A stretch of 64,000 bases of DNA from Nocardia shimofusensis NBRC 100134 (GCF_001613125.1 NZ_BDBT01000018.1:79600-143599); one strand, 5' to 3'; positions 1 through 8,490 are shown, counted from the stretch's first letter. The notes: generated from the letters alone by a model not told the origin. Numbers and translations are program-made.

Positions 1-2069
1 GGCAGGCGATTTCGCAGGATCGCGGCGGCGGCCAAGGTCTCCAGGGTCGGAACATCGCCCGCGCAGGCCAGCACCACGTCGGGTGTCTGCCCCGCGATGT
101 CGTTGTTGCCCGCCCACTCCCAGATGCCCAGTCCGCGCGCGCAGTGCGCGGCCGCCTCCGGTACCGGCAGCCAGGCTTCCTGCGGCTGCTTGCCCGCCAC
201 CACCACGTTGACGAAGTGGCGCGAGCGCAGGCAGTGATCGTAGGTCGAGAGCAGGGTGTTGGCGTCCGGCGGCAGATAGACGCGCACGATCTCGGGCTTC
301 TTGTTCAGCACCACGTCCAGGAAGCCCGGGTCCTGATGGGTGAAGCCGTTGTGGTCCTGACGCCACACGTGCGAGGAGAGCAGGTAGTTCAGACTCGGCA
401 GGGGACGCCGCCACGGCACCGCGGCGCTGGCGTCGAGCCACTTGGCGTGCTGGTTGAACATGGCGTCGACGATGTGGATGAACGCCTCGTAGCAGGTGAA
501 GACCCCGTGCCTGCCGGTGAGCAGGTAGCCCTCCAGCAGGCCCTGGCACAGATGTTCGGAGAGCACCTCGATCACCCGGCCCGCGCGGTCGAGCCCGACG
601 TCGTTCGCGCCGATCTCGCCCAGCCACTTCCGGCCGGTCACCTCGAGGATGTCCTGCAACCGGTTGCTGGCCAGCTCGTCGGGGGCGAAGGTGAGGAAGT
701 TGTCCGGGTTGTGCCGGGTGACCTCACGCAGCCAGCCGCCGAGCACCCGGGTCGCCTCGACCTTCACCGCACCCGGCGCTTGGACCTCGACGCCGAAGTC
801 CCGCCAGTCCGGCAGGCGCAGATCACGGATCAGGGCGCCGCCGTTGGCGACCGGGTTGGCGCTCATCCGGCGGTTGCCCTCGGGCACCTGCGCGAGCAGT
901 TCCGGAATCGGCCTGCCCTCGGCGTCGAACAGCTTCTCGGGCCGGTAGGAGCGCAGCCACTGCTCGAGCACCGCGCGATGGGCGTCGTCGTCGCGGGCGG
1001 TGGGCAGCGGCACCTGGTGTGCGCGGAAGGTGCCCTCGACACGCTCGCCGTCGACGATCGGGGGACAGGTCCAGCCCTTGGGCGTGCGCAGGATGATCAT
1101 GGGCCAGGCCGGGCGGGAGTAGTCGTCGCCGGAACGCGCGGCCCGCTGGACGTCGCGGATCAGACCCACGCAGGTGTCCATGGCGGCGGCCATGGCCTGG
1201 TGCACCGCCGCGGGGTCGTCGCCGGAGACGAGGAAGGGCTGGTAGCCGTAGCCCTCGAACAGGCTGATCAGCTCGCGCTCCGGGATGCGGGCGAGCAGGG
1301 TCGGGTTGGCGATCTTGTATTCGTTGAGCGCCAGGATCGGCAGCACCGCGCCGTCCCGACCGGGATCGAGGAACTTGTTCGCGTGCCAGCTCGCCGCCAG
1401 CGGACCGGTCTCGGCCTCGCCGTCGCCGACCACACAGAACACCGTCAGATCCGGGTTGTCCAGGGCGGCGCCGAAGGCGTGCAACAGCGAGTAGCCCAGT
1501 TCGCCGCCCTCGTGGAAGGACCCCGGCGTCTCCGGCGCGCAGTGACTCGGCACGCCGCCGGGGAAGGAGAACTGCGCGAACAGCGCCGCCATCCCGGCGG
1601 CGTCGCGCGGAATGTCGCTGTAGAGCTCGGAGTAGGCGCCCTCCAGCCAGGCGCAGGCATTGGGGCCGGGCCCGCCGTGACCGGGCCCGGCGACGAACAC
1701 CGCGTCGAGGTCGTGCTCGCGGATCATCCGATTGCCGTGCGTCCACACCAGATTCAATCCGGGCACGGTGCCGAAATGACCGAGCAGGCGCGCCTTGATG
1801 TGTTCGGGACGCAAGGGCTCGGTCAGCAACGGGTTGCCGCGCAGATAGATCTGCCCGACCGCCAGATAGTTGGCCGCGCGCCACCAGGCGTCGATAGCGG
1901 CGAGCTCGGCCGGGCTCAGCGGGCCGGGCGCGTCGCCGAGTTCGTAGGGGCGCGGGGCGATCGTGTCGCCGACCCGCGCGCCCGGCGCCGTGGCGGGGAG
2001 GTCCGCGCCGGTGTTCTCACCGGCAGCAGAGCTGGTCGTGGTTGTGATCGTGCCTGGCCGCTGCGTCAT
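1..2069 (-). CDS. xfp: Phosphoketolase (Xfp), C-terminus off the window
   Basis: Thiamine-diphosphate enzyme that splits xylulose-5-phosphate (and in many members fructose-6-phosphate) with phosphate to acetyl phosphate plus a triose or tetrose phosphate. The minus-strand frame is open from an ATG at 2069 to the window edge, giving 689 residues. The family is about 790-820 aa long, so roughly 100 C-terminal residues are missing. The TPP-binding motif GDGEAETGP is visible, and the typical phosphoketolase stretches WLEGAYSEL and SSHVWRQDHNGFTHQDPG are present. The start is supported by an AGGAG box 8 nt upstream. The gene is divergent from the FKBP lipoprotein gene. Family assignment is firm; C5 versus C5/C6 substrate range cannot be told. 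Confidence 0.95.
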   Translation of the reverse strand, partial: MTQRPGTITTTTSSAAGENTGADLPATAPGARVGDTIAPRPYELGDAPGPLSPAELAAIDAWWRAANYLAVGQIYLRGNPLLTEPLRPEHIKARLLGHFGTVPGLNLVWTHGNRMIREHDLDAVFVAGPGHGGPGPNACAWLEGAYSELYSDIPRDAAGMAALFAQFSFPGGVPSHCAPETPGSFHEGGELGYSLLHAFGAALDNPDLTVFCVVGDGEAETGPLAASWHANKFLDPGRDGAVLPILALNEYKIANPTLLARIPERELISLFEGYGYQPFLVSGDDPAAVHQAMAAAMDTCVGLIRDVQRAARSGDDYSRPAWPMIILRTPKGWTCPPIVDGERVEGTFRAHQVPLPTARDDDAHRAVLEQWLRSYRPEKLFDAEGRPIPELLAQVPEGNRRMSANPVANGGALIRDLRLPDWRDFGVEVQAPGAVKVEATRVLGGWLREVTRHNPDNFLTFAPDELASNRLQDILEVTGRKWLGEIGANDVGLDRAGRVIEVLSEHLCQGLLEGYLLTGRHGVFTCYEAFIHIVDAMFNQHAKWLDASAAVPWRRPLPSLNYLLSSHVWRQDHNGFTHQDPGFLDVVLNKKPEIVRVYLPPDANTLLSTYDHCLRSRHFVNVVVAGKQPQEAWLPVPEAAAHCARGLGIWEWAGNNDIAGQTPDVVLACAGDVPTLETLAAAAILRNRL

Positions 2070-2281
2070 GTGGATTTCTCCTCGCGAACGCTTCTGACGG
2101 CGATCCCGGCCGGGACGCCGCGGTCGTGGTCACCGGTCGCCCGGCTTGGCCGAACACCGCCGGGTCGGGGCGGCGCACGCTCCGGCCAGCCTACGCACCG
2201 CCACGGCATCCGGCAGGGCGACGACCGCTCGGCGGGCGTGCCGGGCGGGCAGTCGGATTCGGCCCGCGGGCGGCGGTGGTC

Positions 2282-2287
2282 TAGGGT
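2282..2287 (+). promoter_or_regulatory. -10 hexamer TAGGGT, leaderless start of FKBP gene
   Basis: TAGGGT ends 7 nt before the ATG at 2295 and there is no Shine-Dalgarno sequence, so transcription probably begins at or next to the start codon. The -35 region is not recognisable. Confidence 0.5.
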
Positions 2288-2294
2288 CCGCCGC

Positions 2295-2870
2295 ATGCAG
2301 AATCTCGCCAGGATCATCGGGATCGGCACTGTCGCCGCCGCCGCGTTCGCGCTGACCGCCTGCGGTTCCGACGACTCCGCCACCGCCACCAGCGCGACCT
2401 CCGCCACCGCCGCGACATCGCGCTCGGCCGCGACCCCCGCCGCCCCGCAGTCGCACGGACGCGAATGCACCGCCGCCGACATCGAGGTGACCGGTGGCTT
2501 CGGCGAGAACCCTACGATCACCCTGCCCGACGACTGTGACGCCCCCAGCCGGCTGATCGTCGAGGACCTGGTCCCCGGCAGCGGGCCGGGGGCCGCGCCC
2601 GGCCAGGACCTGACCATGAACTACTCGCTGGTCGCCTGGTCGGACGGGGAGAAGCTGGACAGCTCCTTCGACCGCGGCGAGCCGTTCGGGCTCACCCTCG
2701 GCGCGGGTCAGGTCATTCCCGGCTGGGAGCAGGGCCTCGAGGGCGTCCAGGAAGGCGCGCGCCGGCTGCTGATCATCCCGCCGGACCTCGGCTACGGCGC
2801 GGGCGGCAACGGCATCAAGCCGAACGAGACGCTGGTCTTCGTCACCGACGCGGTAGGCGTCGGCAAGTAG
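2295..2870 (+). CDS. FKBP-type peptidyl-prolyl isomerase, lipoprotein
   Basis: Predicted exported proline isomerase of 191 aa. A hydrophobic signal peptide ends in a lipobox (LTAC, lipidated Cys23), followed by a Ser/Thr/Ala linker. The C-terminal ~110 residues form an FKBP domain, with the typical VIPGWEQGLEGVQEGARR and LGYGAGG segments. It should catalyse cis-trans isomerisation of prolyl bonds in proteins folding outside the membrane. The start at 2295 gives a proper signal peptide; the same frame stays open far upstream, but that part is antisense to the phosphoketolase gene. It lies just upstream of trigger factor, another proline isomerase, probably from its own promoter. Confidence 0.9.
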   Translation: MQNLARIIGIGTVAAAAFALTACGSDDSATATSATSATAATSRSAATPAAPQSHGRECTAADIEVTGGFGENPTITLPDDCDAPSRLIVEDLVPGSGPGAAPGQDLTMNYSLVAWSDGEKLDSSFDRGEPFGLTLGAGQVIPGWEQGLEGVQEGARRLLIIPPDLGYGAGGNGIKPNETLVFVTDAVGVGK

Positions 2871-2929
2871 CAGTCCCGGGCGGGCCACCGCCCCCGGCAG
2901 GCGATTGCAGTCCCCGGACGTCGGTCAAC

Positions 2930-2935
2930 TACCCT
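2930..2935 (+). promoter_or_regulatory. Candidate -10 hexamer of tig (TACCCT)
   Basis: TACCCT lies 7 nt upstream of an ATG at 2943 that is in frame with tig. It would place the transcript start about 70 nt before the Shine-Dalgarno-served tig start at 3015, or give a leaderless, N-terminally extended product. Confidence 0.4.
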
Positions 2936-3014
2936 GGTCGGGATGCGTCACGCGCGCCCCGGCCTGGAGTCGCGCCCCCGAGTCCGAACGAACAACGAAC
3001 CAAGGAGCATGTCC

Positions 3015-4415
3015 GTGAAGAGCACCGTCGAGCAGCTGAGCCCGACCCGGGTCCGGATCAATGTCGAGGTGCCCTTCGAGGAACTGAAGCCGGACTTCGA
3101 TCGCGCCTACAAGGCCCTGGCCAAGCAGGTGCGCATTCCGGGCTTCCGTCCCGGCAAGGCCCCGGCCAAGCTCCTCGAGGCCCGTCTCGGCCGCGGCGCG
3201 ATCCTCGAGCAGGTCGTCAACGACGTGCTGCCCGGGCGCTACAGCGAGGCCGTCACCACCGCCGAGGTCAAGGTGATCGGTCAGCCCGAGATCGAGATCA
3301 CCAAGATCGAGGACGGCCAGGAGCTGGCCTTCAGCGCCGAGGTCGACGTGCGTCCGGAGATCGCGCTGCCGGACTTCTCCGAGCTCGAGGTCACCGTCGA
3401 TGCCTTCACCATCGGTGACGAGGACATCGAGGAGCAGCTGAACTCGCTGCGTCAGCGCTTCGGCACCCTGGCCGGCGTGGAGCGCCCGGTGCAGGACGGC
3501 GACTTCGTCTCCATCGACCTGTCGGCCACCGTGGACGGCGTGGAGGTGCCCGAGGCGGCCACCACCGGCCTGTCCCACGAGGTCGGTTCCGGCCAGCTGA
3601 TCGAGGGTCTGGACGAGGCTCTGGTGGGACTGTCGGCGGGCGAGTCCAAGGAATTCACCTCGACCCTGGTCGCCGGTGAGCACGCGGGCAAGGACGCGGT
3701 CATCACGGTGACCGTGCAGTCGGTCAAGGAGCGCGAGCTGCCCGAGGCCGACGACGAATTCGCCCAGCTGGCTTCGGAATTCGACACCATCGAAGAGCTG
3801 AAGACCGACCTGCGCGCTCGCGTGGAGCGGGTGAAGAAGGTCGAGCAGGCAGGCGCGATCCGCGACAAGGTGCTCGAGGCGCTGCTGGAGAAGACCGAGG
3901 TCCCGCTGCCGGAGAAGGTCGTCCAGGCCGAGATCGACGCGGTCCTGCACGACGCGGTGCACGGCTTCGACCACGACGAGGCCAAGCTGGCCGAGGCGCT
4001 CGAGGCGCAGGGCTCCAGCCGCGAGGAGTTCGACACCGACACCAAGGAAGCGGCCGAGAAGTCGGTGAAGACCCAGCTCCTGCTGGACGCCATCGCCGAG
4101 GCCGAGAACACCCAGGTCGGCCAGGAAGAGCTGACCGAGCGGATCCTGTTCCAGGCCCAGCGCTACGGCATGGCCCCCGAGCAGTTCATCCAGCAGGTGC
4201 AGCAGGCCGGTCAGCTCGGGGCGGTGTTCGCCGATGTGCGCCGCGGCAAGGCGCTGGCCGGTGTGGTCGGCCAGGCCAAGGTGACCGACTCCGAAGGCAA
4301 TGTGGTCGACACCGCCGAGATGTTCGGCGAGCCCGCGACCGAGACCGAGGCCGAGGCCGACACCGAGCAGGCAGCCGCGGCCGAGCAGGACAAGGTTGCC
4401 GCCGATTCGGAATGA
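3015..4415 (+). CDS. tig: Trigger factor
   Basis: Ribosome-bound chaperone that meets nascent chains at the exit tunnel and has prolyl isomerase activity. The predicted product is 466 aa, the same length as M. tuberculosis Tig. The ribosome-docking signature GFRPGKAP is at residues 43-50, the PPIase domain is around 150-240, and the C-terminal arms end in an acidic Glu/Ala tail. GTG at 3015 was chosen because the AAGGAG box (3002-3007) lies 7 nt away and the resulting N-terminus (KSTVEQLSPTRVRI) matches the mycobacterial protein. ATG at 3009 is too close to the box, and ATG at 2943 would add 24 residues. It is followed by a terminator and then clpP1. Confidence 0.96.
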   Translation: MKSTVEQLSPTRVRINVEVPFEELKPDFDRAYKALAKQVRIPGFRPGKAPAKLLEARLGRGAILEQVVNDVLPGRYSEAVTTAEVKVIGQPEIEITKIEDGQELAFSAEVDVRPEIALPDFSELEVTVDAFTIGDEDIEEQLNSLRQRFGTLAGVERPVQDGDFVSIDLSATVDGVEVPEAATTGLSHEVGSGQLIEGLDEALVGLSAGESKEFTSTLVAGEHAGKDAVITVTVQSVKERELPEADDEFAQLASEFDTIEELKTDLRARVERVKKVEQAGAIRDKVLEALLEKTEVPLPEKVVQAEIDAVLHDAVHGFDHDEAKLAEALEAQGSSREEFDTDTKEAAEKSVKTQLLLDAIAEAENTQVGQEELTERILFQAQRYGMAPEQFIQQVQQAGQLGAVFADVRRGKALAGVVGQAKVTDSEGNVVDTAEMFGEPATETEAEADTEQAAAAEQDKVAADSE

Positions 4416-4492
4416 ACCTTGTCGCACCGAGCCGGTTCACGACGAGCCGGCTCGCGATGACCTAGTGTTGCGCGCGAACGCGCACCTCGTTC

Positions 4493-4503
4493 CGCTGTGA
4501 GCG
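4493..4503 (+). promoter_or_regulatory. Palindrome CGCTGTGAGCG, candidate ClgR box
   Basis: CGCT-GTG-AGCG sits inside a longer imperfect palindrome, 170 bp upstream of clpP1. ClgR activates clpP operons in actinobacteria and recognises CGCY...GCG palindromes. The assignment is inference from resemblance; the site precedes the tig terminator, which is an unusual position. Confidence 0.3.
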
Positions 4504-4507
4504 AAGA

Positions 4508-4537
4508 GGGGCGGTACCGGGAGTTCGGTGCCGCCCC
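4508..4537 (+). terminator. Rho-independent type terminator after tig
   Basis: An 11-bp stem (4508-4518 with 4527-4537, one G-T wobble) and an 8-nt loop, followed by GCTTCGTT. It separates tig from the clpP1P2 unit. Confidence 0.75.
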
Positions 4538-4569
4538 GCTTCGTTAATGTGTGTGACGACGAACCAGTG

Positions 4570-4599
4570 TTGATGGCTGTAGGCGAGGGTGGCTGTAGA
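4570..4599 (+). promoter_or_regulatory. Candidate promoter of clpP1P2
   Basis: TTGATG (4570-4575), an 18-bp spacer and TGTAGA (4594-4599). The 9-bp sequence TGGCTGTAG is directly repeated at 4573 and 4590. A transcript from here would have a ~65-nt leader. Confidence 0.35.
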
Positions 4600-4670
4600 G
4601 CTGCGAGGCTCCGCGGTCGCCGAAGCACAGCACTCGGCAACGAGCCGGTGAGAAGAGAAGGCAGGTATCC

Positions 4671-5282
4671 GTGACAAAGAACCAGGCAGGGGTCATGACA
4701 TCCGCGACTGCTGGTCTCAACCTCAGTGATTCGGTGTACGAGCGCCTGCTCCGCGAGCGCATCATCTTCCTCGGCACCCAGGTCGACGACGACATCGCCA
4801 ACAAGCTGTGCGCGCAGATCCTGCTGCTCTCGGCCGAGGATCCGACCCGCGACATCTCCCTCTACATCAACTCGCCGGGCGGCTCGGTGACCGCGGGTAT
4901 GGCGATCTACGACACCATGCAGTTCGCCGACTGCGACATCCGCACCGTGGGAATGGGTCTGGCGGCCTCGATGGGGCAGTTCCTGCTCACCGCGGGTACC
5001 AAGGGCAAGCGCTACGCCCTGCCGCACGCGCGGATCATGATGCACCAGCCCTCCGCGGGCATCGGTGGCACCGCCGCCGACATCGCCATCCAGGCAAAGC
5101 TTTTCGCGGAGAACAAGCAGGAGCTCAACAAGCTCCAGGCTCAGCACACCGGCCAGACGGTCGAGCAGATCGAGCTCGACGCCGATCGCGACCGCTGGTT
5201 CACCGCGCAGCAGGCCCTGGAGTACGGCTTCATCGATCACGTGGTCAGCCACGCGAACCAGGCCAGCGGCGTAGGCAGCTGA
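4671..5282 (+). CDS. clpP1: ATP-dependent Clp protease proteolytic subunit ClpP1
   Basis: Serine peptidase subunit that forms a heptameric ring. In mycobacteria the active protease is a ClpP1-ClpP2 hetero-tetradecamer fed by ClpX or ClpC1. The product is 203 aa; the triad by alignment with E. coli ClpP is Ser100 (in LAASMGQF), His125 (MMHQP) and Asp174 (DRDRW). GTG at 4671 has a GGCAGG box 5 nt upstream; an internal ATG at 4695 is an alternative start that would drop 8 residues. clpP2 follows after 70 nt, so the two are probably co-transcribed. Confidence 0.96.
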   Translation: MTKNQAGVMTSATAGLNLSDSVYERLLRERIIFLGTQVDDDIANKLCAQILLLSAEDPTRDISLYINSPGGSVTAGMAIYDTMQFADCDIRTVGMGLAASMGQFLLTAGTKGKRYALPHARIMMHQPSAGIGGTAADIAIQAKLFAENKQELNKLQAQHTGQTVEQIELDADRDRWFTAQQALEYGFIDHVVSHANQASGVGS

Positions 5283-5352
5283 ACGAACGCCGGCCCCCGG
5301 GCCGGCCTCACCGTTGCAGCCGTCGATTGATCACACAGACTTTGGAGACGAA

Positions 5353-6015
5353 ATGGCTCTGATCGACCCCCGCGCCGGGCTGTCCGGCATCGCGCCGTCC
5401 TCGCCTCAGGCGCGCTACATCCTGCCCGAGTACATCGAGCAGACCGCCACCGGAACCCGCCAGTGGAACCCCTACGCCAAGCTGTTCGACGAGCGCATCA
5501 TCTTCCTCGGCGCCCAGGTCGACGACACCTCCGCCAACGACGTGATGGCTCAGCTGCTGGTGCTCGAATCGCAGGACCCCGACCGTGACATCACGATGTA
5601 CATCAATTCCCCCGGTGGCTCGTTCACCTCGCTGATGGCCATCTACGACACCATGCAGTACGTGCGCGCCGATGTCGCGACCGTCTGCCTGGGCCAGGCC
5701 GCCTCGGCCGCCGCCGTGCTGCTCGCCGCGGGCACCCCCGGCAAGCGTGCCTGCCTGCCGAACGCCAGCGTGCTCATCCATCAGCCGTCCGCGGGCGGTA
5801 TCCGCGGTCAGGTCTCCGACCTGGAGATCGCCGCGGCGGAGATCGAGCGCATGCGCACCGCGATGGAGCAGACCCTCTCACGGCACACCGGCAAGTCCGC
5901 CGAGGAGATCCGCAAGGACACCGATCGCGACCGTTACCTGACCGCCGAGCAGGCAAAGGAATACGGCATCGTCGATCACGTTTTCGGTTACCGGAAGCTC
6001 AGCGCGCAGTCCTGA
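5353..6015 (+). CDS. clpP2: ATP-dependent Clp protease proteolytic subunit ClpP2
   Basis: Partner ring of ClpP1. The predicted product is 220 aa with catalytic Ser118 (QAASAAAV), His143 (LIHQP) and Asp193 (DRDRY). Its N-terminus is longer than that of ClpP1 and probably includes a propeptide, as in mycobacterial ClpP2. ATG at 5353 is preceded by GGAG with 5-nt spacing; an earlier in-frame ATG at 5314 lacks such a box. It is followed by a very strong hairpin and then clpX, the unfoldase that docks on this ring in mycobacteria. Confidence 0.96.
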   Translation: MALIDPRAGLSGIAPSSPQARYILPEYIEQTATGTRQWNPYAKLFDERIIFLGAQVDDTSANDVMAQLLVLESQDPDRDITMYINSPGGSFTSLMAIYDTMQYVRADVATVCLGQAASAAAVLLAAGTPGKRACLPNASVLIHQPSAGGIRGQVSDLEIAAAEIERMRTAMEQTLSRHTGKSAEEIRKDTDRDRYLTAEQAKEYGIVDHVFGYRKLSAQS

Positions 6016-6039
6016 GGCCGGGAATCCGCGTCGTCTCTC

Positions 6040-6085
6040 CTACCGGCCGAACGACACGCCGCATGGCGCGTCGTTCGGCCGGTAG
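6040..6085 (+). terminator. 21-bp hairpin between clpP2 and clpX
   Basis: Arms 6040-6060 and 6065-6085 pair over 21 bp with one mismatch, around the loop GCAT. There is no T-run, as is common for actinobacterial terminators. The right-arm end GGTAGC can instead pair with GCTACC at 6118-6123, so an alternative fold exists. Confidence 0.65.
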
Positions 6086-6339
6086 CGAAAACGGCCTGCG
6101 AACGGTGGAATTTCGCCGCTACCGTGAGAACTCGCACAACCCCGGCGAGAAACATGCTCGAGTTGTCGACCTCCGTCGTGCTCACCGGGTACGGTCGAGC
6201 TAGGACCTTTGCTCTGGGACGACGGAATATTCGCCCCGCCGGAAATGCTCGCAGTGTTCGTGATACACCGGGCCGGGCGGCCGGCCGGGGCGGCCCGGAC
6301 GGATGGTTGCACGCGGACAAGGAAGTAGGGACCCACGAG

Positions 6340-7620
6340 ATGGCGCGCATCGGAGACGGCGGCGATCTGCTGAAGTGCTCGTTCTGCGGAAAGAGTCAAA
6401 AGCAGGTCAAGAAGCTCATCGCGGGGCCAGGCGTGTACATCTGCGACGAGTGCATCGATCTGTGCAACGAGATCATCGAGGAAGAACTCGCCGAATCGAG
6501 CGAAGTCAAACTCGACGAATTGCCCAAGCCCGCCGAGATCAGAGAGTTCCTGGAGAACTACGTGATCGGCCAGGACGCGGCCAAGCGCACACTCGCCGTC
6601 GCGGTCTACAACCACTACAAGCGCATCCAGGCCGGCGACAAGAGCCGCGACAGCCGGGGTGAAGCGGTCGAGCTGACCAAGTCCAACATCCTCATGCTCG
6701 GCCCGACCGGCTGCGGCAAGACCTATCTGGCGCAGACGCTGGCGAAGATGCTGAACGTGCCGTTCGCCATCGCCGACGCCACCGCGCTGACCGAGGCGGG
6801 CTATGTCGGCGAGGACGTCGAGAACATCCTGCTGAAGCTGATCCAGGCCGCCGACTACGATGTCAAGCGCGCCGAAACCGGCATCATCTACATCGACGAG
6901 GTCGACAAGATCGCCCGCAAGAGCGAGAACCCCTCGATCACCCGCGATGTCTCCGGCGAGGGCGTGCAGCAGGCGCTGCTGAAGATCCTGGAGGGCACCC
7001 AGGCCAGCGTGCCGCCGCAGGGCGGTCGCAAGCACCCACACCAGGAGTTCATCCAGATCGACACCACGAACGTGCTGTTCATCGTGGCGGGCGCGTTCGC
7101 GGGCCTGGAGAAGATCATCTCCGACCGCACCGGCCACCGCGGCATCGGCTTCGGCGCCGAAGTGCGTTCCAAGGCCGAGATCGACACCACCGACCACTTC
7201 GCCGAGGTCATGCCCGAGGACCTCATCAAGTTCGGTCTGATCCCCGAGTTCATCGGCCGCCTGCCGGTGGTCGCCTCGGTGACCAACCTGGACAAGGAAT
7301 CGCTGGTCAAGATCCTCTCCGAGCCGAAGAACGCGCTGGTCAAGCAGTACATCCGGCTGTTCGACATGGATGGCGTGGAGCTGGAGTTCTCCCAGGACGC
7401 GCTGGAGGCGATCGCCGATCAGGCCATCCTCCGTGGCACCGGCGCTCGCGGCCTGCGCGCCATCATGGAAGAGGTCCTGCTGCCGGTGATGTACGACATC
7501 CCCAGCCGCGACGACGTCGCCAAGGTGGTCGTCACCGCCGACACCGTCAACGACAACGTGCTGCCGACCATCGTGCCGCGCAAGCAGCAACGCACCGAGC
7601 GCCGCGACAAGTCCGCCTGA
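6340..7620 (+). CDS. clpX: Clp protease ATP-binding subunit ClpX
   Basis: AAA+ unfoldase that recognises substrates, unfolds them and threads them into ClpP. The product is 426 aa, the same as in M. tuberculosis. The N-terminal zinc domain has Cys13, Cys16, Cys35 and Cys38; Walker A is GPTGCGKT (121-128); the GYVGED pore loop, Walker B (IIYIDEVDK) and the RKH loop (GGRKHPH) are visible. ATG at 6340 follows the purine-rich run AAGGAAGTAGGG; the frame is open further upstream, but that part covers the hairpin leader and is not conserved in type. A 324-bp leader separates it from clpP2, so it probably has its own promoter. Confidence 0.97.
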   Translation: MARIGDGGDLLKCSFCGKSQKQVKKLIAGPGVYICDECIDLCNEIIEEELAESSEVKLDELPKPAEIREFLENYVIGQDAAKRTLAVAVYNHYKRIQAGDKSRDSRGEAVELTKSNILMLGPTGCGKTYLAQTLAKMLNVPFAIADATALTEAGYVGEDVENILLKLIQAADYDVKRAETGIIYIDEVDKIARKSENPSITRDVSGEGVQQALLKILEGTQASVPPQGGRKHPHQEFIQIDTTNVLFIVAGAFAGLEKIISDRTGHRGIGFGAEVRSKAEIDTTDHFAEVMPEDLIKFGLIPEFIGRLPVVASVTNLDKESLVKILSEPKNALVKQYIRLFDMDGVELEFSQDALEAIADQAILRGTGARGLRAIMEEVLLPVMYDIPSRDDVAKVVVTADTVNDNVLPTIVPRKQQRTERRDKSA

Positions 7621-7645
7621 GTTCAGGCGGGCCACGACGAACGAA

Positions 7646-7690
7646 CCGACGCCGTACCGGAGAGCCTCCGGTACGGCGTCGGCGCTTTTT
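7646..7690 (+). terminator. Rho-independent terminator after clpX
   Basis: A perfect 16-bp stem (7646-7661 with 7667-7682) and a 5-nt loop, followed by CGC and five T residues. Confidence 0.9.
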
Positions 7691-8120
7691 CGAGGGCGGC
7701 GGTTTCGAGGGCGGCGGCAGAGCCTGTTGTGCGGAAATGCCGCCGGGCAGGCATACCCGCGAACTCCGAAGACGTGGAGGCGAACTCCGAACGCTGTGAA
7801 CCGGACACTGTGACGCAGGGCAGTACGGCGCTCGGTCCGGGCTGGGGGAACATCGTCGGTCCCGAATGCGGCCCTGGTGGTTCTCCGTTGAACCTGGCCC
7901 TGCGGGGTACTGCTGTCAAGTGTGTCGTCCCTCACATGTGTGGCGTTACGTGTCGGCCGCTTCGGTGGCCGCACGCCACTCGCGCGGGCAATGACGCGGC
8001 CGACCTGGGAAACTCCGCTGCCGAGCCGACCGGTGTGTCTGCGTCGGTCTGTCGGTGGCGTGCTGTTTACTCGGTGCGGTCAAACCAGAGGTTCGAGTGA
8101 CGAGTGAAAGCGGAGGAGAA
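7691..8120. other. 430-bp non-coding stretch upstream of the mIHF-like gene
   Basis: No convincing gene. It contains the spaced direct repeat at 7759-7791. The remainder probably holds the promoter of the following gene, but no clear -35/-10 pair could be fixed. Confidence 0.5.
7759..7791 (+). repeat. 12-bp direct repeat GCGAACTCCGAA, 21 bp apart
   Basis: Identical copies lie at 7759-7770 and 7780-7791. The 21-bp period is two helical turns, so both copies face the same side of the helix, as expected for a tandem operator. The regulator is unknown. Confidence 0.45.
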
Positions 8121-8435
8121 ATGGCACTGCCCACGATGACCGCCGAACAACGCACCGAGGCGTTGGCCAAAGCGGCCGCGGTTCGTAAGGCGCGCTCGGA
8201 ACTGATCGGCAAGGTCAAGGCCGGCAAGGTCTCCGTCGCGGACCTGCTCGCGAAAGCGGATTCCGACGACCTGGTCAAGAAGACGAAGGTGGCGGCCGTG
8301 ATCAAGGCGCTGCCCGGTGTCGGGCCGGTCAAGGCCGCCAAGCTGCTGGACCAGGCGGAGATCCCCGAGGATCGGCGCATCGGCGGCCTCGGCGCCCGTC
8401 AGCGCGCGGCGCTGCTCGAGGCGCTGAACGTCTGA
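8121..8435 (+). CDS. mIHF-like nucleoid-associated protein
   Basis: A 104-aa basic protein of the actinobacterial integration-host-factor family, which binds DNA through an H2TH fold. The N-terminus (MALPTMTAEQRTEAL), a long basic helix and the C-terminal LGARQRAALLEAL match the family in layout and length. The ATG is preceded by GGAGGAG 4 nt away. The canonical gene lies next to gmk in M. tuberculosis; gmk is absent here and the sequence differs clearly from the mycobacterial protein, so this may be a second copy. Likely role: DNA compaction and architecture. The gene stands alone between terminators. Confidence 0.8.
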   Translation: MALPTMTAEQRTEALAKAAAVRKARSELIGKVKAGKVSVADLLAKADSDDLVKKTKVAAVIKALPGVGPVKAAKLLDQAEIPEDRRIGGLGARQRAALLEALNV

Positions 8436-8462
8436 TGCCGAACGCCTGATTCGGCACACCCC

Positions 8463-8490
8463 TCGCGACCCCCTCGGGTGGGGGCCGCGA
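8463..8490 (+). terminator. Terminator after the mIHF-like gene
   Basis: The stem TCGCG-A-CCCCC pairs with GGGGG-C-CGCGA, with one internal mismatch. Confidence 0.55.

Noticed and set aside
144..2294. Very long plus-strand open frame running into the FKBP gene
   Set aside because: It is antisense to the phosphoketolase gene; only the part from ATG 2295 encodes a recognisable protein.
8089..8100. GGTTCGAGT resembling a tRNA T-loop
   Set aside because: No matching acceptor, anticodon or D stems around it.
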